Origin: Dyadobacter sp. SG02
GTDB taxonomy: Bacteria > Bacteroidota > Bacteroidia > Cytophagales > Spirosomataceae
Direction: 5' to 3'
Assembly: GCF_900109045.1 (NCBI RefSeq)
Contig: NZ_FNYL01000007.1
Span: forward strand, 124,001-188,000
DNA length: 64,000 bases
Each line of letters opens with the position of its first letter. Positions within the stretch are counted from its first letter, which is position 1. Shown one piece after another: positions 9,385-17,560 of the stretch. Made by a program: the position numbers and the translations under genes. The notes under the pieces are model-generated. The model was not told where the DNA came from and searched no databases. It was given only the letters and a program-made list of their open reading frames with translations.

Positions 9385-9745
9385 ACCAACGAATTAAACC
9401 CATATTATAACGTCGAAATGTAGTTTGAACGACGTAAAATCTTTGCCGTAAAGCAGCAAAAGTCAGTCGTTACACTGTTATACGCTTTTTTATCGGTGTT
9501 TCTTTAACGATTGCCCAAAGCGATAACGGACGGTGAAATGCTATATTTTTTATACAAAAATATAGGAAATAAGTTCTATAAGTTGGTTGCGGATTGACGT
9601 AATGTGGTACCAGGTTTGCTTAGAAGCGGGCAAATGAGTGACAGGGGCGAGCCAGTTGCGGTGCTCAATGAAATGGGCCGGGTGGCCGGAAGGGGAAGAA
9701 GAAAAAGAGGAACGTTAGGGTTGAGTAGCGACGGCAGCAGCAGCA
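9385..9745. other. Intergenic region with an AT-rich hairpin
   Basis: No convincing gene. It is the promoter region of the leftward cytochrome/DUF1501 operon; the minus strand at 9413-9420 reads TACATTTC, one base off the TAnnTTTG -7 element. A perfect 10-bp inverted repeat, CTATATTTTT (9541-9550) and AAAAATATAG (9556-9565), has a 5-base loop. Confidence 0.5.
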
Positions 9746-9973
9746 TTATTGCTGCGGAACGGCCATCGGGTTGGTGTTTCGGATGGACACGCGAATGTCC
9801 TCGATCTTGTGGTGGTTAAGCCAGCGCTGAAAGTCCAGTGCATGCTCAGGCTGGTGGTGGATGATCGCGCCGTTTTTCAGCATCAATGTGAACGTGCTGT
9901 ACGCCTGCAGAAACTTGCAGACCTCCTTGGAGTGATACGCGAATCCGGCGAAATAGGGTTTAGTGTACGGCAT
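9746..9973 (-). CDS. Small hypothetical protein
   Basis: Predicted 75-residue soluble protein (start MPYTKPYFAGFAYHSKEV) with no family I recognise. It has no signal peptide or membrane segment. It is fairly polar and ends NTNPMAVPQQ. The sequence KNGAIIHHQPEHALDFQRWL followed by a His-rich turn and IEDIRVSI looks like a genuine globular fold rather than random translation. It sits alone between two AT-rich gaps, and a (GCAGCAGC)-type hairpin at its stop codon could help termination. Other frames across it are less protein-like. Existence is probable, function unknown. Confidence 0.55.
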   Translation of the reverse strand: MPYTKPYFAGFAYHSKEVCKFLQAYSTFTLMLKNGAIIHHQPEHALDFQRWLNHHKIEDIRVSIRNTNPMAVPQQ

Positions 9974-10283
9974 AGGCTGATTTAACTTAATTAACTTCAG
10001 TTGCCTAAATTTAAGTACATCGCTTGTTGGACGAAGAATTTATTGAGCTATGTTTCGGAATTACTTATTTAACGGCTTTACAAGTTATTGTATGGAGTAT
10101 AGACTTTATGGAATCTACATATTGTAGACATCGACAACAATACTTGTACGTCAAAGAGCCCGCTGTAAAATTATCGCGGCACACCGCTTTTCGTGGCTGG
10201 CATTATTTCTATATTTGAGTGCGACGGGTTCGGAGTCCGGATCCGCATTAAATTTTGTTTTTAACTTAAAATACATCAACAAT
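9974..10283. other. Intergenic region with nested inverted repeats
   Basis: No convincing gene. Within it CAAGTTATTGT (10081-10091) pairs imperfectly with ACAATACTTG (10137-10146), and between them lies TCTACA-TAT-TGTAGA (10114-10128). The promoter of the metallopeptidase gene follows at 10210. Confidence 0.45.
10210..10217 (+). promoter_or_regulatory. Bacteroidota -7 element (TATATTTG)
   Basis: TATATTTG matches the TAnnTTTG consensus of the primary Bacteroidota sigma factor. TTTC at 10189-10192, 17 bp upstream, may serve as the -33 element. It would give an untranslated leader of about 60 bases for the metallopeptidase gene. Confidence 0.55.
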
Positions 10284-11129
10284 ATGCGTTGGCAGGATTT
10301 ACGCAGAAGCAGCAACGTCGAAGACCGCCGGGGAATGTCGGGCGGGGGAAAAGTTGCATTGGGTGGCATCGGGGTGATCATCGTGGTCGCGATCGGGCTC
10401 CTCACCGGTCAGGACCCACAGGAGATACTTTCCAATATACAGGGCACGCAAACCGAACAGGCCGAAAGCCGGCCGGCGGGGCCGCGTCCGGACGACAAGA
10501 CGGCGGATTTCGTTTCGGCCGTTTTGGGAAGTACCGAAGACGTATGGACGCAGATTTACGCGCAGAATAACGCCGAATACGAAAAGCCGGTGTTGCAGAT
10601 GTTTTCGAATGCGACGCAAAGCGCCTGTGGCGGGGCATCGTCCGCCATGGGACCATTCTATTGCCCCGCCGACCATAAGGTTTACATCGATCTGACCTTT
10701 TGCGACGAGCTCCGCGACCGGTTCAACGCGCCGGGCGAGTTCGCGGTCGCATACGTGGTAGCACACGAGGTAGGGCATCATATACAGAACCTGATGGGCA
10801 TTTCGCAGCAGGTACAGGAGCAGCGCCGCCAGTTGAGCGAGGCCGATTACAACAAGCTGTCCGTGAAACTGGAATTGCAGGCCGATTTCCTCGCGGGCGT
10901 ATGGGCGAACCACGCGAACCAGATGAGCAAAATCCTTGAACCCGGAGATCTGGAAGCGGCATTGACAGCCGCCAATGCCATCGGTGACGACAAGCTTCAA
11001 AAAGAATCGCAGGGTTACGTGGTACCCGACGCATTTACGCACGGTACTTCGCAGCAGCGTATGTACTGGTTCAAAAAAGGTTATGAAACCGGTGACCTTG
11101 GCCAGGGGCGCTTTCAAGACATCCGATAA
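10284..11129 (+). CDS. Neutral zinc metallopeptidase, YpfJ-like
   Basis: Membrane-anchored zinc metallopeptidase-like protein of 281 residues (COG2321/YpfJ family). MRWQDLRRSSNVEDRRG at the start is the family signature, followed by a hydrophobic segment (about 25-45, GGIGVIIVVAIGLLTG). The zinc motif HEVGH begins at H161 within VVAHEVGHHIQNLMGI. Downstream come LELQADFLAGVWA (the third-ligand region) and the family's C-terminal HGTSQQRMYWFKKGYETG. The ATG at 10284 is chosen because homologues start with this exact motif; an earlier in-frame start at 10215 would begin inside the -7 element. The physiological substrate is not established. It converges with the DUF4287 gene 6 bp downstream. Confidence 0.95.
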   Translation: MRWQDLRRSSNVEDRRGMSGGGKVALGGIGVIIVVAIGLLTGQDPQEILSNIQGTQTEQAESRPAGPRPDDKTADFVSAVLGSTEDVWTQIYAQNNAEYEKPVLQMFSNATQSACGGASSAMGPFYCPADHKVYIDLTFCDELRDRFNAPGEFAVAYVVAHEVGHHIQNLMGISQQVQEQRRQLSEADYNKLSVKLELQADFLAGVWANHANQMSKILEPGDLEAALTAANAIGDDKLQKESQGYVVPDAFTHGTSQQRMYWFKKGYETGDLGQGRFQDIR

Positions 11130-11135
11130 GCTGTT

Positions 11136-11366
11136 TTAATCGCTGTTTTCGTCCTTAATGCCTTTCAACAGCGCGTAAATGGCCATGGCGTGTCCCTGGC
11201 CGAGGTCGTAATCCGTTTTGAGCCATTGCACAATATCGCCCGCCTTCGTGCTGGCTTTTAACTGTCCATTGGCCGTGAAACCTTTTTCTTCTGCAAGTTT
11301 ACGGAAATCGTCCGGGTCCTTGCCGGTCTTTGTGAGGATGGTTTTAAGGTATCCCTGAAATGACAT
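11136..11366 (-). CDS. DUF4287 domain-containing small protein
   Basis: A 76-residue soluble protein of the DUF4287 family. The family pattern is clear: MSFQGYLKTILTKTGKDPDD at the N-terminus, EKGF, then KAGDIVQWLKTDYDLGQGHA and MAIYALLKG at the end. The ATG at 11366 is preferred to an upstream start at 11402, because the family begins at MSFQ. Function is unknown; members are usually small single-domain proteins, sometimes beside DUF5655. It converges with the metallopeptidase gene and is divergent from the response regulator. No promoter is obvious. Confidence 0.9.
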   Translation of the reverse strand: MSFQGYLKTILTKTGKDPDDFRKLAEEKGFTANGQLKASTKAGDIVQWLKTDYDLGQGHAMAIYALLKGIKDENSD

Positions 11367-11494
11367 GGTGTTTTCGTTTGGTTTAAGGATTTGAACCCGC
11401 AAAATATAGGATATATTAAAATCGACGGCAAAGATTTACTTGATTTAAGCACCGTTGTAGTATAATTTGCAAAGTTTTCTTTACACCCTTGTAA

Positions 11495-11875
11495 ATGCTC
11501 TATCAGAATATTCTTCTCATTGACGATGATGAAGATGATCAGGAGATTTTCCTGACGGCGCTTGAATGTACCGGAAAGCCTGTTCGCTGCACTGTTCTGG
11601 ACAGCGCCCGGAAAGCTTTAAGCCAAATCGCGAAAGGTGATTTTGAAACCGACCTCATTTTTCTGGACCTGAATATGCCCCTTATGAACGGGCAGCAATT
11701 TCTGGCGGAGATCAAAAAAGATGAAAAGCTTCGCGAAATCCCGGTGGTCATACTGTCCACATCCTCCAATGCGGCCACAGTCGAACAGGTAAAGCAGCTG
11801 GGCGCGCGCCATTTCTTTACAAAACCGGGCCGTTTCGAAGACCTGGTGGCGATTCTCGAAAAAGTATTGGTTTAG
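11495..11875 (+). CDS. Single-domain response regulator (CheY/Rcp1-like)
   Basis: Phosphorylatable receiver protein of 126 residues without an output domain. The acidic cluster DDDEDD (10-15), phosphoacceptor D58 in IFLDLNMPLMNG, the Thr/Ser region VVILSTS, and K in HFFTKPGRF complete the receiver fold. It lies 56 bp upstream of a soluble PAS histidine kinase on the same strand, so the two are probably a co-transcribed pair. Rcp1-like regulators of this kind are common partners of PAS/GAF kinases in Cytophagales. What it controls cannot be inferred from the sequence. Confidence 0.93.
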   Translation: MLYQNILLIDDDEDDQEIFLTALECTGKPVRCTVLDSARKALSQIAKGDFETDLIFLDLNMPLMNGQQFLAEIKKDEKLREIPVVILSTSSNAATVEQVKQLGARHFFTKPGRFEDLVAILEKVLV

Positions 11876-11931
11876 CCCTACCAGCCCTGGCGCGATTATA
11901 GTATCGGGGTCTGTGTATTCATGACTTCGCT

Positions 11932-13638
11932 ATGGATTTACGTAGGCCCACAAACAACCAGGCTTTTCATTTTATTCAGGGAGGCGGCGAAATGGGCGCG
12001 CTGACGCGGTCGTTCGACTGGTCGCAAACATCGATCGGCACGCCGGAGAACTGGCAGCAAAGCCTGCGCACGACGCTGGGCATTGTCCTGCATTCCGCTT
12101 TCCCAATGTTCCTTTTCTGGGGCGACGATCTCATCTGCTTCTACAATGACGCATTCCGTCCGAGCCTCGGCGCAGACGGCAAGCATCCCGCGCTCGGAAA
12201 GAAGGGCAGGGAGGTATGGCCCGAAATCTGGGATTTTATCGGCCCGTTGCTTCAACGGGTAATGTCTTCCGGAGAGCCTGTCTGGTTTGAAGATCAGCTT
12301 GTCCCGTTTTTCAGGAATGGACAGATCGAGGATATTTACTGGACATTCAGTTACAGCCCGGCTTACGACGACCGGGGCGAAGTCAACGGTGTTTTTGTGA
12401 CCTGCACCGAAACGACTAAAAAGGTGATGGTGTTCAACCAGCTCCACGATTCGGAGCGTCGTTTTCAGGACCTGGTGACGGATGCTACGGTGGGGATAAT
12501 CGTACTCATCGGGGAAGAAATGGTCGTGGAGATTGTCAACGACGCCTACGGTCACCTCATCGGCCGTACACGTGAAGATCTGCTCGGGAAACCGCTTTTT
12601 TCCGTGATCCCGGAATCTGAGGCTGATTTCAGGGCGATTCTCGATGGCGTGAGGATGAACGGGCAACCGGTACATCATAGCGAACGTCCCTATTTTGTGT
12701 TTGTGGACGGCGAGCGAAAGGATGGCTATCTGAACCTGGTATACCAGCCTTACCGCGGCGGCGATGGGAGTGTGCAGGGCGTGATGATCCTCTGCCAGGA
12801 TGTGACTGTGCAAGTAATCGCCAAGTTGCAAATGGAGGAAATCGTCACCGAGCGTACCCGCGAGCTGGCAACCGCGAACCGGCATTTGCAGCGTTCCAAT
12901 GCGGAGCTGGCGCAATTTGCCTATATCGCCTCCCATGATTTGCAGGAGCCGATCCGCAAGGTGGCCACATTTACCCAAATGCTGGAAGCGGAACTCGGCG
13001 GCACGACCGACCGCCAGCGGAATTACCTGGATAAAATTAAAAATGCCTCGTCCCGGATGCTGTTGCTGATCCGTGACGTGCTCGCGTTCTCGCAATTGTC
13101 GAGAGACTCGGATCTCGTCAGGAAAATCGACCTGGGCTTGGTGCTCGACAATATTGCCGACGATCTCGAATTGCTGATCGACCAGAAACTCGCGACGGTC
13201 AGTTACGGCGGGCTTCCGGTAGTGGAAGCCGTGCCGTTGCAAATGGCGCAACTATTCGGGAACCTCATTTCCAATGCATTGAAATTCACGAGGGCGGGGG
13301 TGGCACCTGTAATTTCGGTTTCAGCCAGGTTGCTCGATAAGGCCGCCTTGAAATCGTATCCGATGCTCGATACCCGCTGCAACTACCATCACCTGGAAGT
13401 AAGCGATAATGGCATCGGTTTCGACGAGCATTATGCCGACCAAATTTTCGAGATTTTCCAGCGCCTGCACGGGAAGAAGGAGTTCGAAGGTACGGGTATC
13501 GGGCTGGCAATGTGCAAGAAGATCCTTCAAAACCATCACGGGCATATTTATGCTACCTCCCGCGAGGGACAGGGGGCTGTTTTTCATATTTTAATGCCTG
13601 AAAGCCAGTCCTGTTTCGCCGATTCGCCGACAGTTTAA
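11932..13638 (+). CDS. PAS-domain sensor histidine kinase
   Basis: Soluble sensor kinase of 568 residues without membrane segments. The N-terminal region (about 1-165) is a PAS-like domain of the type FDWSQTSIGTPENWQQSLRT, common in Bacteroidota kinases. A second PAS follows (about 180-305, DSERRFQDLVTDATVGIIVL), then a coiled linker (MEEIVTERTRELATANRHL) into HisKA with H335 (IASHDLQEPIRK). The HATPase domain shows QLFGNLISNALKF, DNGIGFDE and GTGIGLAMC. It is probably co-transcribed with the receiver protein upstream. The input signal is unknown; phytochrome-like kinases share this C-terminal arrangement. All catalytic motifs are present. Confidence 0.93.
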   Translation: MDLRRPTNNQAFHFIQGGGEMGALTRSFDWSQTSIGTPENWQQSLRTTLGIVLHSAFPMFLFWGDDLICFYNDAFRPSLGADGKHPALGKKGREVWPEIWDFIGPLLQRVMSSGEPVWFEDQLVPFFRNGQIEDIYWTFSYSPAYDDRGEVNGVFVTCTETTKKVMVFNQLHDSERRFQDLVTDATVGIIVLIGEEMVVEIVNDAYGHLIGRTREDLLGKPLFSVIPESEADFRAILDGVRMNGQPVHHSERPYFVFVDGERKDGYLNLVYQPYRGGDGSVQGVMILCQDVTVQVIAKLQMEEIVTERTRELATANRHLQRSNAELAQFAYIASHDLQEPIRKVATFTQMLEAELGGTTDRQRNYLDKIKNASSRMLLLIRDVLAFSQLSRDSDLVRKIDLGLVLDNIADDLELLIDQKLATVSYGGLPVVEAVPLQMAQLFGNLISNALKFTRAGVAPVISVSARLLDKAALKSYPMLDTRCNYHHLEVSDNGIGFDEHYADQIFEIFQRLHGKKEFEGTGIGLAMCKKILQNHHGHIYATSREGQGAVFHILMPESQSCFADSPTV

Positions 13639-13892
13639 TGCTGGTCGTCGATGTCCTCCCGTCCGTATCAAGTAAGTATGGTACAACCGGTAAGAAGTCG
13701 TTTATGGGTCTTACGGCCCGATGGGCGGTTCGACGCCGGAAATACCCCGGTAAAACACGCGCCGGTAATGCACAAAACAGCGAGCGTGCTGCCAAACGGA
13801 TAGGCTGTGATACTCAGGCAGTGAAGAACTGGCGGGACGTCCAATGAAAATTAAGATTTTGTTAAAGCATCCTGTATCTTGATTCGGCTCCT

Positions 13893-13900
13893 TACCTTTG
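13893..13900 (+). promoter_or_regulatory. Bacteroidota -7 element (TACCTTTG)
   Basis: TACCTTTG fits TAnnTTTG and lies 25 bases before the ATG at 13926. No clear -33 element was found. It suggests that the small downstream gene has its own promoter. Confidence 0.5.
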
Positions 13901-13925
13901 GCGCCGAATTAAGTTTGGATGTGAG

Positions 13926-14228
13926 ATGACGCACGAAAAAATATTTGTTTTAGAAACCGGAAGAGCCGTAAAAGTAAAAGTCGAGGGTGTACTGGCCGAA
14001 GACCTCTCAAAAGTAAGTATCCAGGTCGATGTTTTGATCAGAGACCCGAAGGAAGACGAGTTCAGGCCGCCCATCGGGCTGACGCATCCGAAATATTGGA
14101 AATTGAAAAACCTCGAACCTGAAAAAGCCAGCGCGCTGCAAATACAGTATAGCGGCGTGCACCGGAAGCAAATCAGGAAGACTATCCGGGAGTTTGATAA
14201 ATTGCATGCATTGGAAATACAAGACTAA
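13926..14228 (+). CDS. Small hypothetical protein
   Basis: A 100-residue soluble protein (MTHEKIFVLETGRAVKVKVE at the start) that I cannot assign to a family. The predicted composition alternates beta-strand-like stretches (KVSIQVDVLIRD) with a helical C-terminus (RKQIRKTIREFDKLHALEIQD). It has no signal peptide or membrane segment. Its own -7 element lies at 13893, and it ends 19 bp before the secreted MBL-fold gene, so the two may be co-transcribed. The reading frame is clean and codon use matches its neighbours, which supports a real gene. Confidence 0.75.
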   Translation: MTHEKIFVLETGRAVKVKVEGVLAEDLSKVSIQVDVLIRDPKEDEFRPPIGLTHPKYWKLKNLEPEKASALQIQYSGVHRKQIRKTIREFDKLHALEIQD

Positions 14229-14247
14229 CCCCTTTTGAAATAGAGAA

Positions 14248-15507
14248 ATGAAGCGCACCACTATTGTAAAAACATGCCTGGCTATTTTCTGGCTCGGTTT
14301 TCATGCGCCCGTGGCCTCCGCGCAGACTGTCGGTCAGCCGCTGCCGGCCTGGCAGGAGGGCGAAATGGACATTCACCACATCAATACCGGAATGGGCAAT
14401 GCGACCTTTATGGTCCTGCCGGATGGTACCACTCTGCTCGTGGACGCGGGCGCGCTCGATCCCACGGAGGCTCGTACGCAAAGCGCACGCAATACGAAGG
14501 CGAAGCCCAGCGCCGAGCGGCAACCGGGTGAATGGATTGCCCGGTATATCCGCAGAGTCGCCAAAACGCCGGTGGTGGATTATGCGCTGATGACGCATTT
14601 CCACGACGACCATATGGGAACTCCGACATCGATCTCTAAAAAGTCGGAACAGGGCAAGTATGTGCTTGCCGGCATTACCGAAGTGGCGGAGTTTGTTCCC
14701 GTGAAAAAGATCATCGACCGCGGATGGCCCGATTATGCTTATCCGAGGCCATCCAGGGATACGATGGTGCATAACTACCGCACGTTCCTCGAATGGCAGG
14801 TGAAGAACAAAGGGTTGCGTGTAGAGGCAAGCGTTCCGGGCCGGAATGACCAGATAGTCCTGTTGCGAGATCCTCAGAAATACAAAAACTCATTTGAGGT
14901 ACGGAACATTTCGGCCAATGGCGAAATATGGACAGGTGTTGGTAATGTAACCCGCAAGCATTTCCCCGAATTGAAAGACCTGAAACCGGACCAGTACCCG
15001 AGCGAGAATATGTGCAGTATTGCGACGCGGATCAGCTACGGAAAGTTCGATTACTTCACGGGCGGCGATACCCCTGGCGTACTGCAACCCGGTGTTGCGG
15101 CCTGGCATGATGTGGAGACACCTGTTGCGAAGGTTGTGGGCCCCGTGGATGTTCATATTCTCGATCACCACGGCAACCGTGATTCACAAAACGACGTGTT
15201 GCTCGGTTCGTTGCGGCCGCGCGTGCTGGTAATCCCTGTCTGGTCGTCGGATCACCCGGGCCACGACGTACTCGACCGTATTTTCTCGCAACGCATCTAC
15301 CAGGGCGAACGCGACGTTTTCGCTACCGACATGCTGGAAGCCAACAAGCTGGTGATCGGCGAAATGCTCAACCGTTTGAAAAGCGATGGCGGCCACGTGG
15401 TAGTGCGTGTGGCTAATGGGGGAGACAGTTACCGTGTTTTTGTGCTGGATGACCGAGACGAGCAGCTGAAAATCAAATCGATACACGGGCCTTATACTTC
15501 CCGCTGA
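14248..15507 (+). CDS. Secreted MBL-fold metallohydrolase (ComEC-like domain)
   Basis: Exported metallo-beta-lactamase-fold hydrolase of 419 residues. The signal peptide spans about residues 1-26 (HAPVASAQ). The zinc motif is H117-F-H119-D-D121-H122 in LMTHFHDDHMG. MDIHHINTGMGNATFMVLPD near 43 matches the start of ComEC-type MBL domains, and VDVHILDHHGNRDS near 305 carries later ligands. A 30-residue stretch before the metal motif and a region between 130 and 240 are insertions relative to minimal MBL proteins. The substrate is unknown. A hairpin at 15516 probably terminates it. Confidence 0.87.
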   Translation: MKRTTIVKTCLAIFWLGFHAPVASAQTVGQPLPAWQEGEMDIHHINTGMGNATFMVLPDGTTLLVDAGALDPTEARTQSARNTKAKPSAERQPGEWIARYIRRVAKTPVVDYALMTHFHDDHMGTPTSISKKSEQGKYVLAGITEVAEFVPVKKIIDRGWPDYAYPRPSRDTMVHNYRTFLEWQVKNKGLRVEASVPGRNDQIVLLRDPQKYKNSFEVRNISANGEIWTGVGNVTRKHFPELKDLKPDQYPSENMCSIATRISYGKFDYFTGGDTPGVLQPGVAAWHDVETPVAKVVGPVDVHILDHHGNRDSQNDVLLGSLRPRVLVIPVWSSDHPGHDVLDRIFSQRIYQGERDVFATDMLEANKLVIGEMLNRLKSDGGHVVVRVANGGDSYRVFVLDDRDEQLKIKSIHGPYTSR

Positions 15508-15515
15508 AAAAGAAG

Positions 15516-15541
15516 AAAGCCGGAGCGAACCACCCGGCTTT
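15516..15541 (+). terminator. Hairpin terminator after MBL-fold gene
   Basis: Perfect 8-bp stem AAAGCCGG / CCGGCTTT with a 10-base loop, 9 bases after the stop codon. The T-tract after the stem is short, so efficiency is uncertain. Confidence 0.6.
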
Positions 15542-15683
15542 AATAGATTACCTTCTATAAATAATGAACTAAAATTCATTAGGATAGCAAGGTAGTAAAA
15601 GTTCTGCAATACGAAATACTTTTAATGCGTTAAGTGAAACTACATCGATATTATTCTACTTTCAATAAGGAAGTTACCTGATG

Positions 15684-15691
15684 TATATTTG
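15684..15691 (+). promoter_or_regulatory. Bacteroidota -7 element (TATATTTG)
   Basis: TATATTTG matches TAnnTTTG. TTTC at 15660-15663, 20 bp upstream, is a possible -33 element. It probably drives the lipoprotein hydrolase gene at 15811. Confidence 0.5.
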
Positions 15692-15810
15692 AGCTACCGC
15701 ATTGTCCATTTCAGGGCTTGCTTCGCCTGTCTGGGCATTATCCCGATTTCCCGTGGTGGTTTGTGAACCTAGTTTTGATCCGTCAATCATTCACATACCA
15801 AACAATTACA

Positions 15811-16764
15811 ATGATGAAAATCAACACGGGTGTTTCCTTCAAATCTGTACTTTTCTCCGCCTTGCTGGCATTCGGGCTTGTTTCATGCAATAACGACGAG
15901 GCGTCGGGCATTCAACCGGAGCCGGTTGCCATCGATTATCACCAGACCGCCAAAACGCAGTTCGTCGAAACTGGTGGTGTGAAATATGCCTACCGCATCC
16001 TGGGTGACCAGGCGGGCACTCCGCTGGTATTGCTGGCTTCGCTCGGCAGCGCGATGGACGACTGGGACCCTGCGATTACGAACGGGCTGGCGCAGAAACA
16101 TAAGGTGATTTTATTCGACAACCGGGGCGTAGGGAGCTCCACAGGGCAAGTACCGGCGACGATCGCAGACATGGCTACTGACGCCGTCGCGTTTATCAAA
16201 GCGATGGGCTTTACCAAAGTGGATTTGATGGGCTTTTCGATGGGCGGGTTCATTACGCAGCAAATCCTGCTCACGGAGCCTGGATTGGTACGCAAAGCCA
16301 TATTGACAGGTACCGGGCCGAAAGGTAGCGAGGGCCTTGCGAATTTGCCCAATATCATCGCATCGACGGCCAATCTCACACCAGAGGAAACTTTTCTGAC
16401 ATTCGGCTTTACCCGATCGGAAGCAAGCCTCAAAGCCGGAAAGGCATCGTACGAGCGTATACAACAGCGCAAAACCGATCGTGACCAACCTTTAAGCCAA
16501 CAGGCGAGTGGGGCACAATTGGGTGCGGTACTTGCGTGGGCCAAACCTTATTCCAATGCATTAAGTGAGTTGAAGGCGATTAAGCAACCAGTGTTGCTTG
16601 TGCAGGGCAAAAATGACGTGCCTGTTCCGGTGATCAATGCCATCAACGCCTCGCAAAGCATCCCCAATGCCAACCTGGTAGTGTATCCCGACGCGGGCCA
16701 CGCCGCATTCTGCCAGTATGCCGGGCGGTTCGTAGAGGAAGTAGTTAACTTCCTGGGAGAGTAA
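15811..16764 (+). CDS. Alpha/beta hydrolase lipoprotein
   Basis: Alpha/beta-fold hydrolase of 317 residues, predicted to be lipid-anchored (FGLVSC followed by NNDEAS). The core shows LVLLASLGSAMDDWDP, FDNRGVGSSTG, the nucleophile elbow GFSMGG with S143, and the catalytic His H297 in PDAGHAAF. The acid is probably in LLVQGKNDVPVP. The ATG at 15811 is chosen because it opens directly onto the signal peptide; an earlier in-frame start at 15718 would put about 30 unrelated residues in front. Family members include esterases, dehalogenases and peroxidases, so the substrate is open. Confidence 0.88.
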   Translation: MMKINTGVSFKSVLFSALLAFGLVSCNNDEASGIQPEPVAIDYHQTAKTQFVETGGVKYAYRILGDQAGTPLVLLASLGSAMDDWDPAITNGLAQKHKVILFDNRGVGSSTGQVPATIADMATDAVAFIKAMGFTKVDLMGFSMGGFITQQILLTEPGLVRKAILTGTGPKGSEGLANLPNIIASTANLTPEETFLTFGFTRSEASLKAGKASYERIQQRKTDRDQPLSQQASGAQLGAVLAWAKPYSNALSELKAIKQPVLLVQGKNDVPVPVINAINASQSIPNANLVVYPDAGHAAFCQYAGRFVEEVVNFLGE

Positions 16765-16886
16765 AACTACTAGCTATCAGAGAAGTAGTATGCCGTTCGG
16801 ACAATTTCCGGGCGGCACTTTTGTTCATACACAATTGATTAGCTCCCCGCAGGATAAACGGTGTTTTATTTGCTTTGAACGACACG

Positions 16887-17159
16887 ATGCATACTATACA
16901 TTTGCTTGAAACGAAGGCAATTAATCATCCAAACTACACGCATATGGGACCGATAAACTATGAAGAATTGACCAATTATTTTTCCTGGGCTGTTTTGATC
17001 GGCTTGGGTAGTTGGGGATTGTATTCAGTCATCGATGCTTTCTCCATTTTTTTTAAGGATGAAGTTACATTCTACAATCCTGAAAATGGCAAGACGATTA
17101 CATTCAGAAAACATCCGCCGAAAGATTTTGACAAAGAATTGATAGATTTTTGGAAGTAA
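16887..17159 (+). CDS. Small hypothetical membrane protein
   Basis: Predicted protein of 90 residues (a later ATG at 16944 would give 71). It has one hydrophobic segment, NYFSWAVLIGLGSWGLYSVI, followed by an acidic/polar tail (FYNPENGKTITFRKHPPKDF). I recognise no family. Its stop codon directly abuts the ATG of the next small gene, so the two are almost certainly co-transcribed. Base composition is visibly more AT-rich than the flanking genes, a possible sign of recent acquisition. An upstream TTG at 16875 is a less likely start. Confidence 0.6.
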   Translation: MHTIHLLETKAINHPNYTHMGPINYEELTNYFSWAVLIGLGSWGLYSVIDAFSIFFKDEVTFYNPENGKTITFRKHPPKDFDKELIDFWK

Positions 17160-17522
17160 ATGCATTTACAGAAGACCAGAAAAAGGGTTCCGGTTAACAA
17201 GGCTAATAGCACTGTTACCGCGGTTGCTTCGTTCTATTCTACACTTTTTCTTCAACTTCCGGAGTCGGGATTCAAAGGAATTGTCTCGGTGTGTGCCCCT
17301 GTTTTTGGGTACATTACATTTATCGTTTGGAAGGTTTTGCATGCTCAATTGCGATTGGCTTACTATGCCTATGGAAATAAAAAATGCATAGCCGAGTTGG
17401 AAGTTGCAAAAACTAAGCCAGGAGTTTGTTGCGAAGATGTACAGGAAATGGAAAAGAGAATCAAGACTTTGAGGAATGCGATGTATGAGCGGAGAATGGA
17501 TGTTTTGGAAGGAATATGGTGA
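17160..17522 (+). CDS. Hypothetical protein with hydrophobic segment and helical tail
   Basis: A 120-residue protein of unknown function, beginning immediately after the stop of the preceding small gene. Residues about 35-60 (LPESGFKGIVSVCAPVFGYI) are hydrophobic. The remainder is helical and charged (VQEMEKRIKTLRNAMYERRM), with a CC pair at PGVCCED. It is AT-rich like its partner and ends at a strong bidirectional hairpin shared with the convergent alcohol dehydrogenase gene. The abutting arrangement suggests two subunits of one small membrane-associated module, but nothing in the sequence gives the role. Confidence 0.6.
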   Translation: MHLQKTRKRVPVNKANSTVTAVASFYSTLFLQLPESGFKGIVSVCAPVFGYITFIVWKVLHAQLRLAYYAYGNKKCIAELEVAKTKPGVCCEDVQEMEKRIKTLRNAMYERRMDVLEGIW

Positions 17523-17524
17523 AT

Positions 17525-17553
17525 AACCCCGGCACCGTCTCCGTGCCGGGGTT
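17525..17553. terminator. Bidirectional hairpin terminator
   Basis: Perfect 11-bp stem AACCCCGGCAC / GTGCCGGGGTT with a 7-base loop, between convergent genes ending at 17522 and 17561. It is GC-rich but lacks long T-tracts. Confidence 0.75.
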
Positions 17554-17560
17554 AAGAAAA

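Larger units (their letters stand above)
15508..15810. other. Intergenic region with terminator and promoter
   Basis: No gene. It holds the hairpin terminator of the MBL-fold gene (15516-15541), then AT-rich DNA, then the -7 element at 15684. About 120 bases of leader lie before the hydrolase start, and I see no riboswitch-like structure there. Confidence 0.5.

Noticed and set aside
10024..10218. Possible 64-residue gene upstream of the metallopeptidase
   Set aside because: Runs through the inverted repeats and into the -7 element; no family character.
11938..13251. Minus-strand open frame of 437 codons
   Set aside because: Antisense to the PAS histidine kinase whose motifs are all intact.
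13638..13847. Possible 69-residue gene after the histidine kinase
   Set aside because: Basic, low-complexity translation without homology signs; its start overlaps the kinase stop, and the -7 element at 13893 fits the next gene better.
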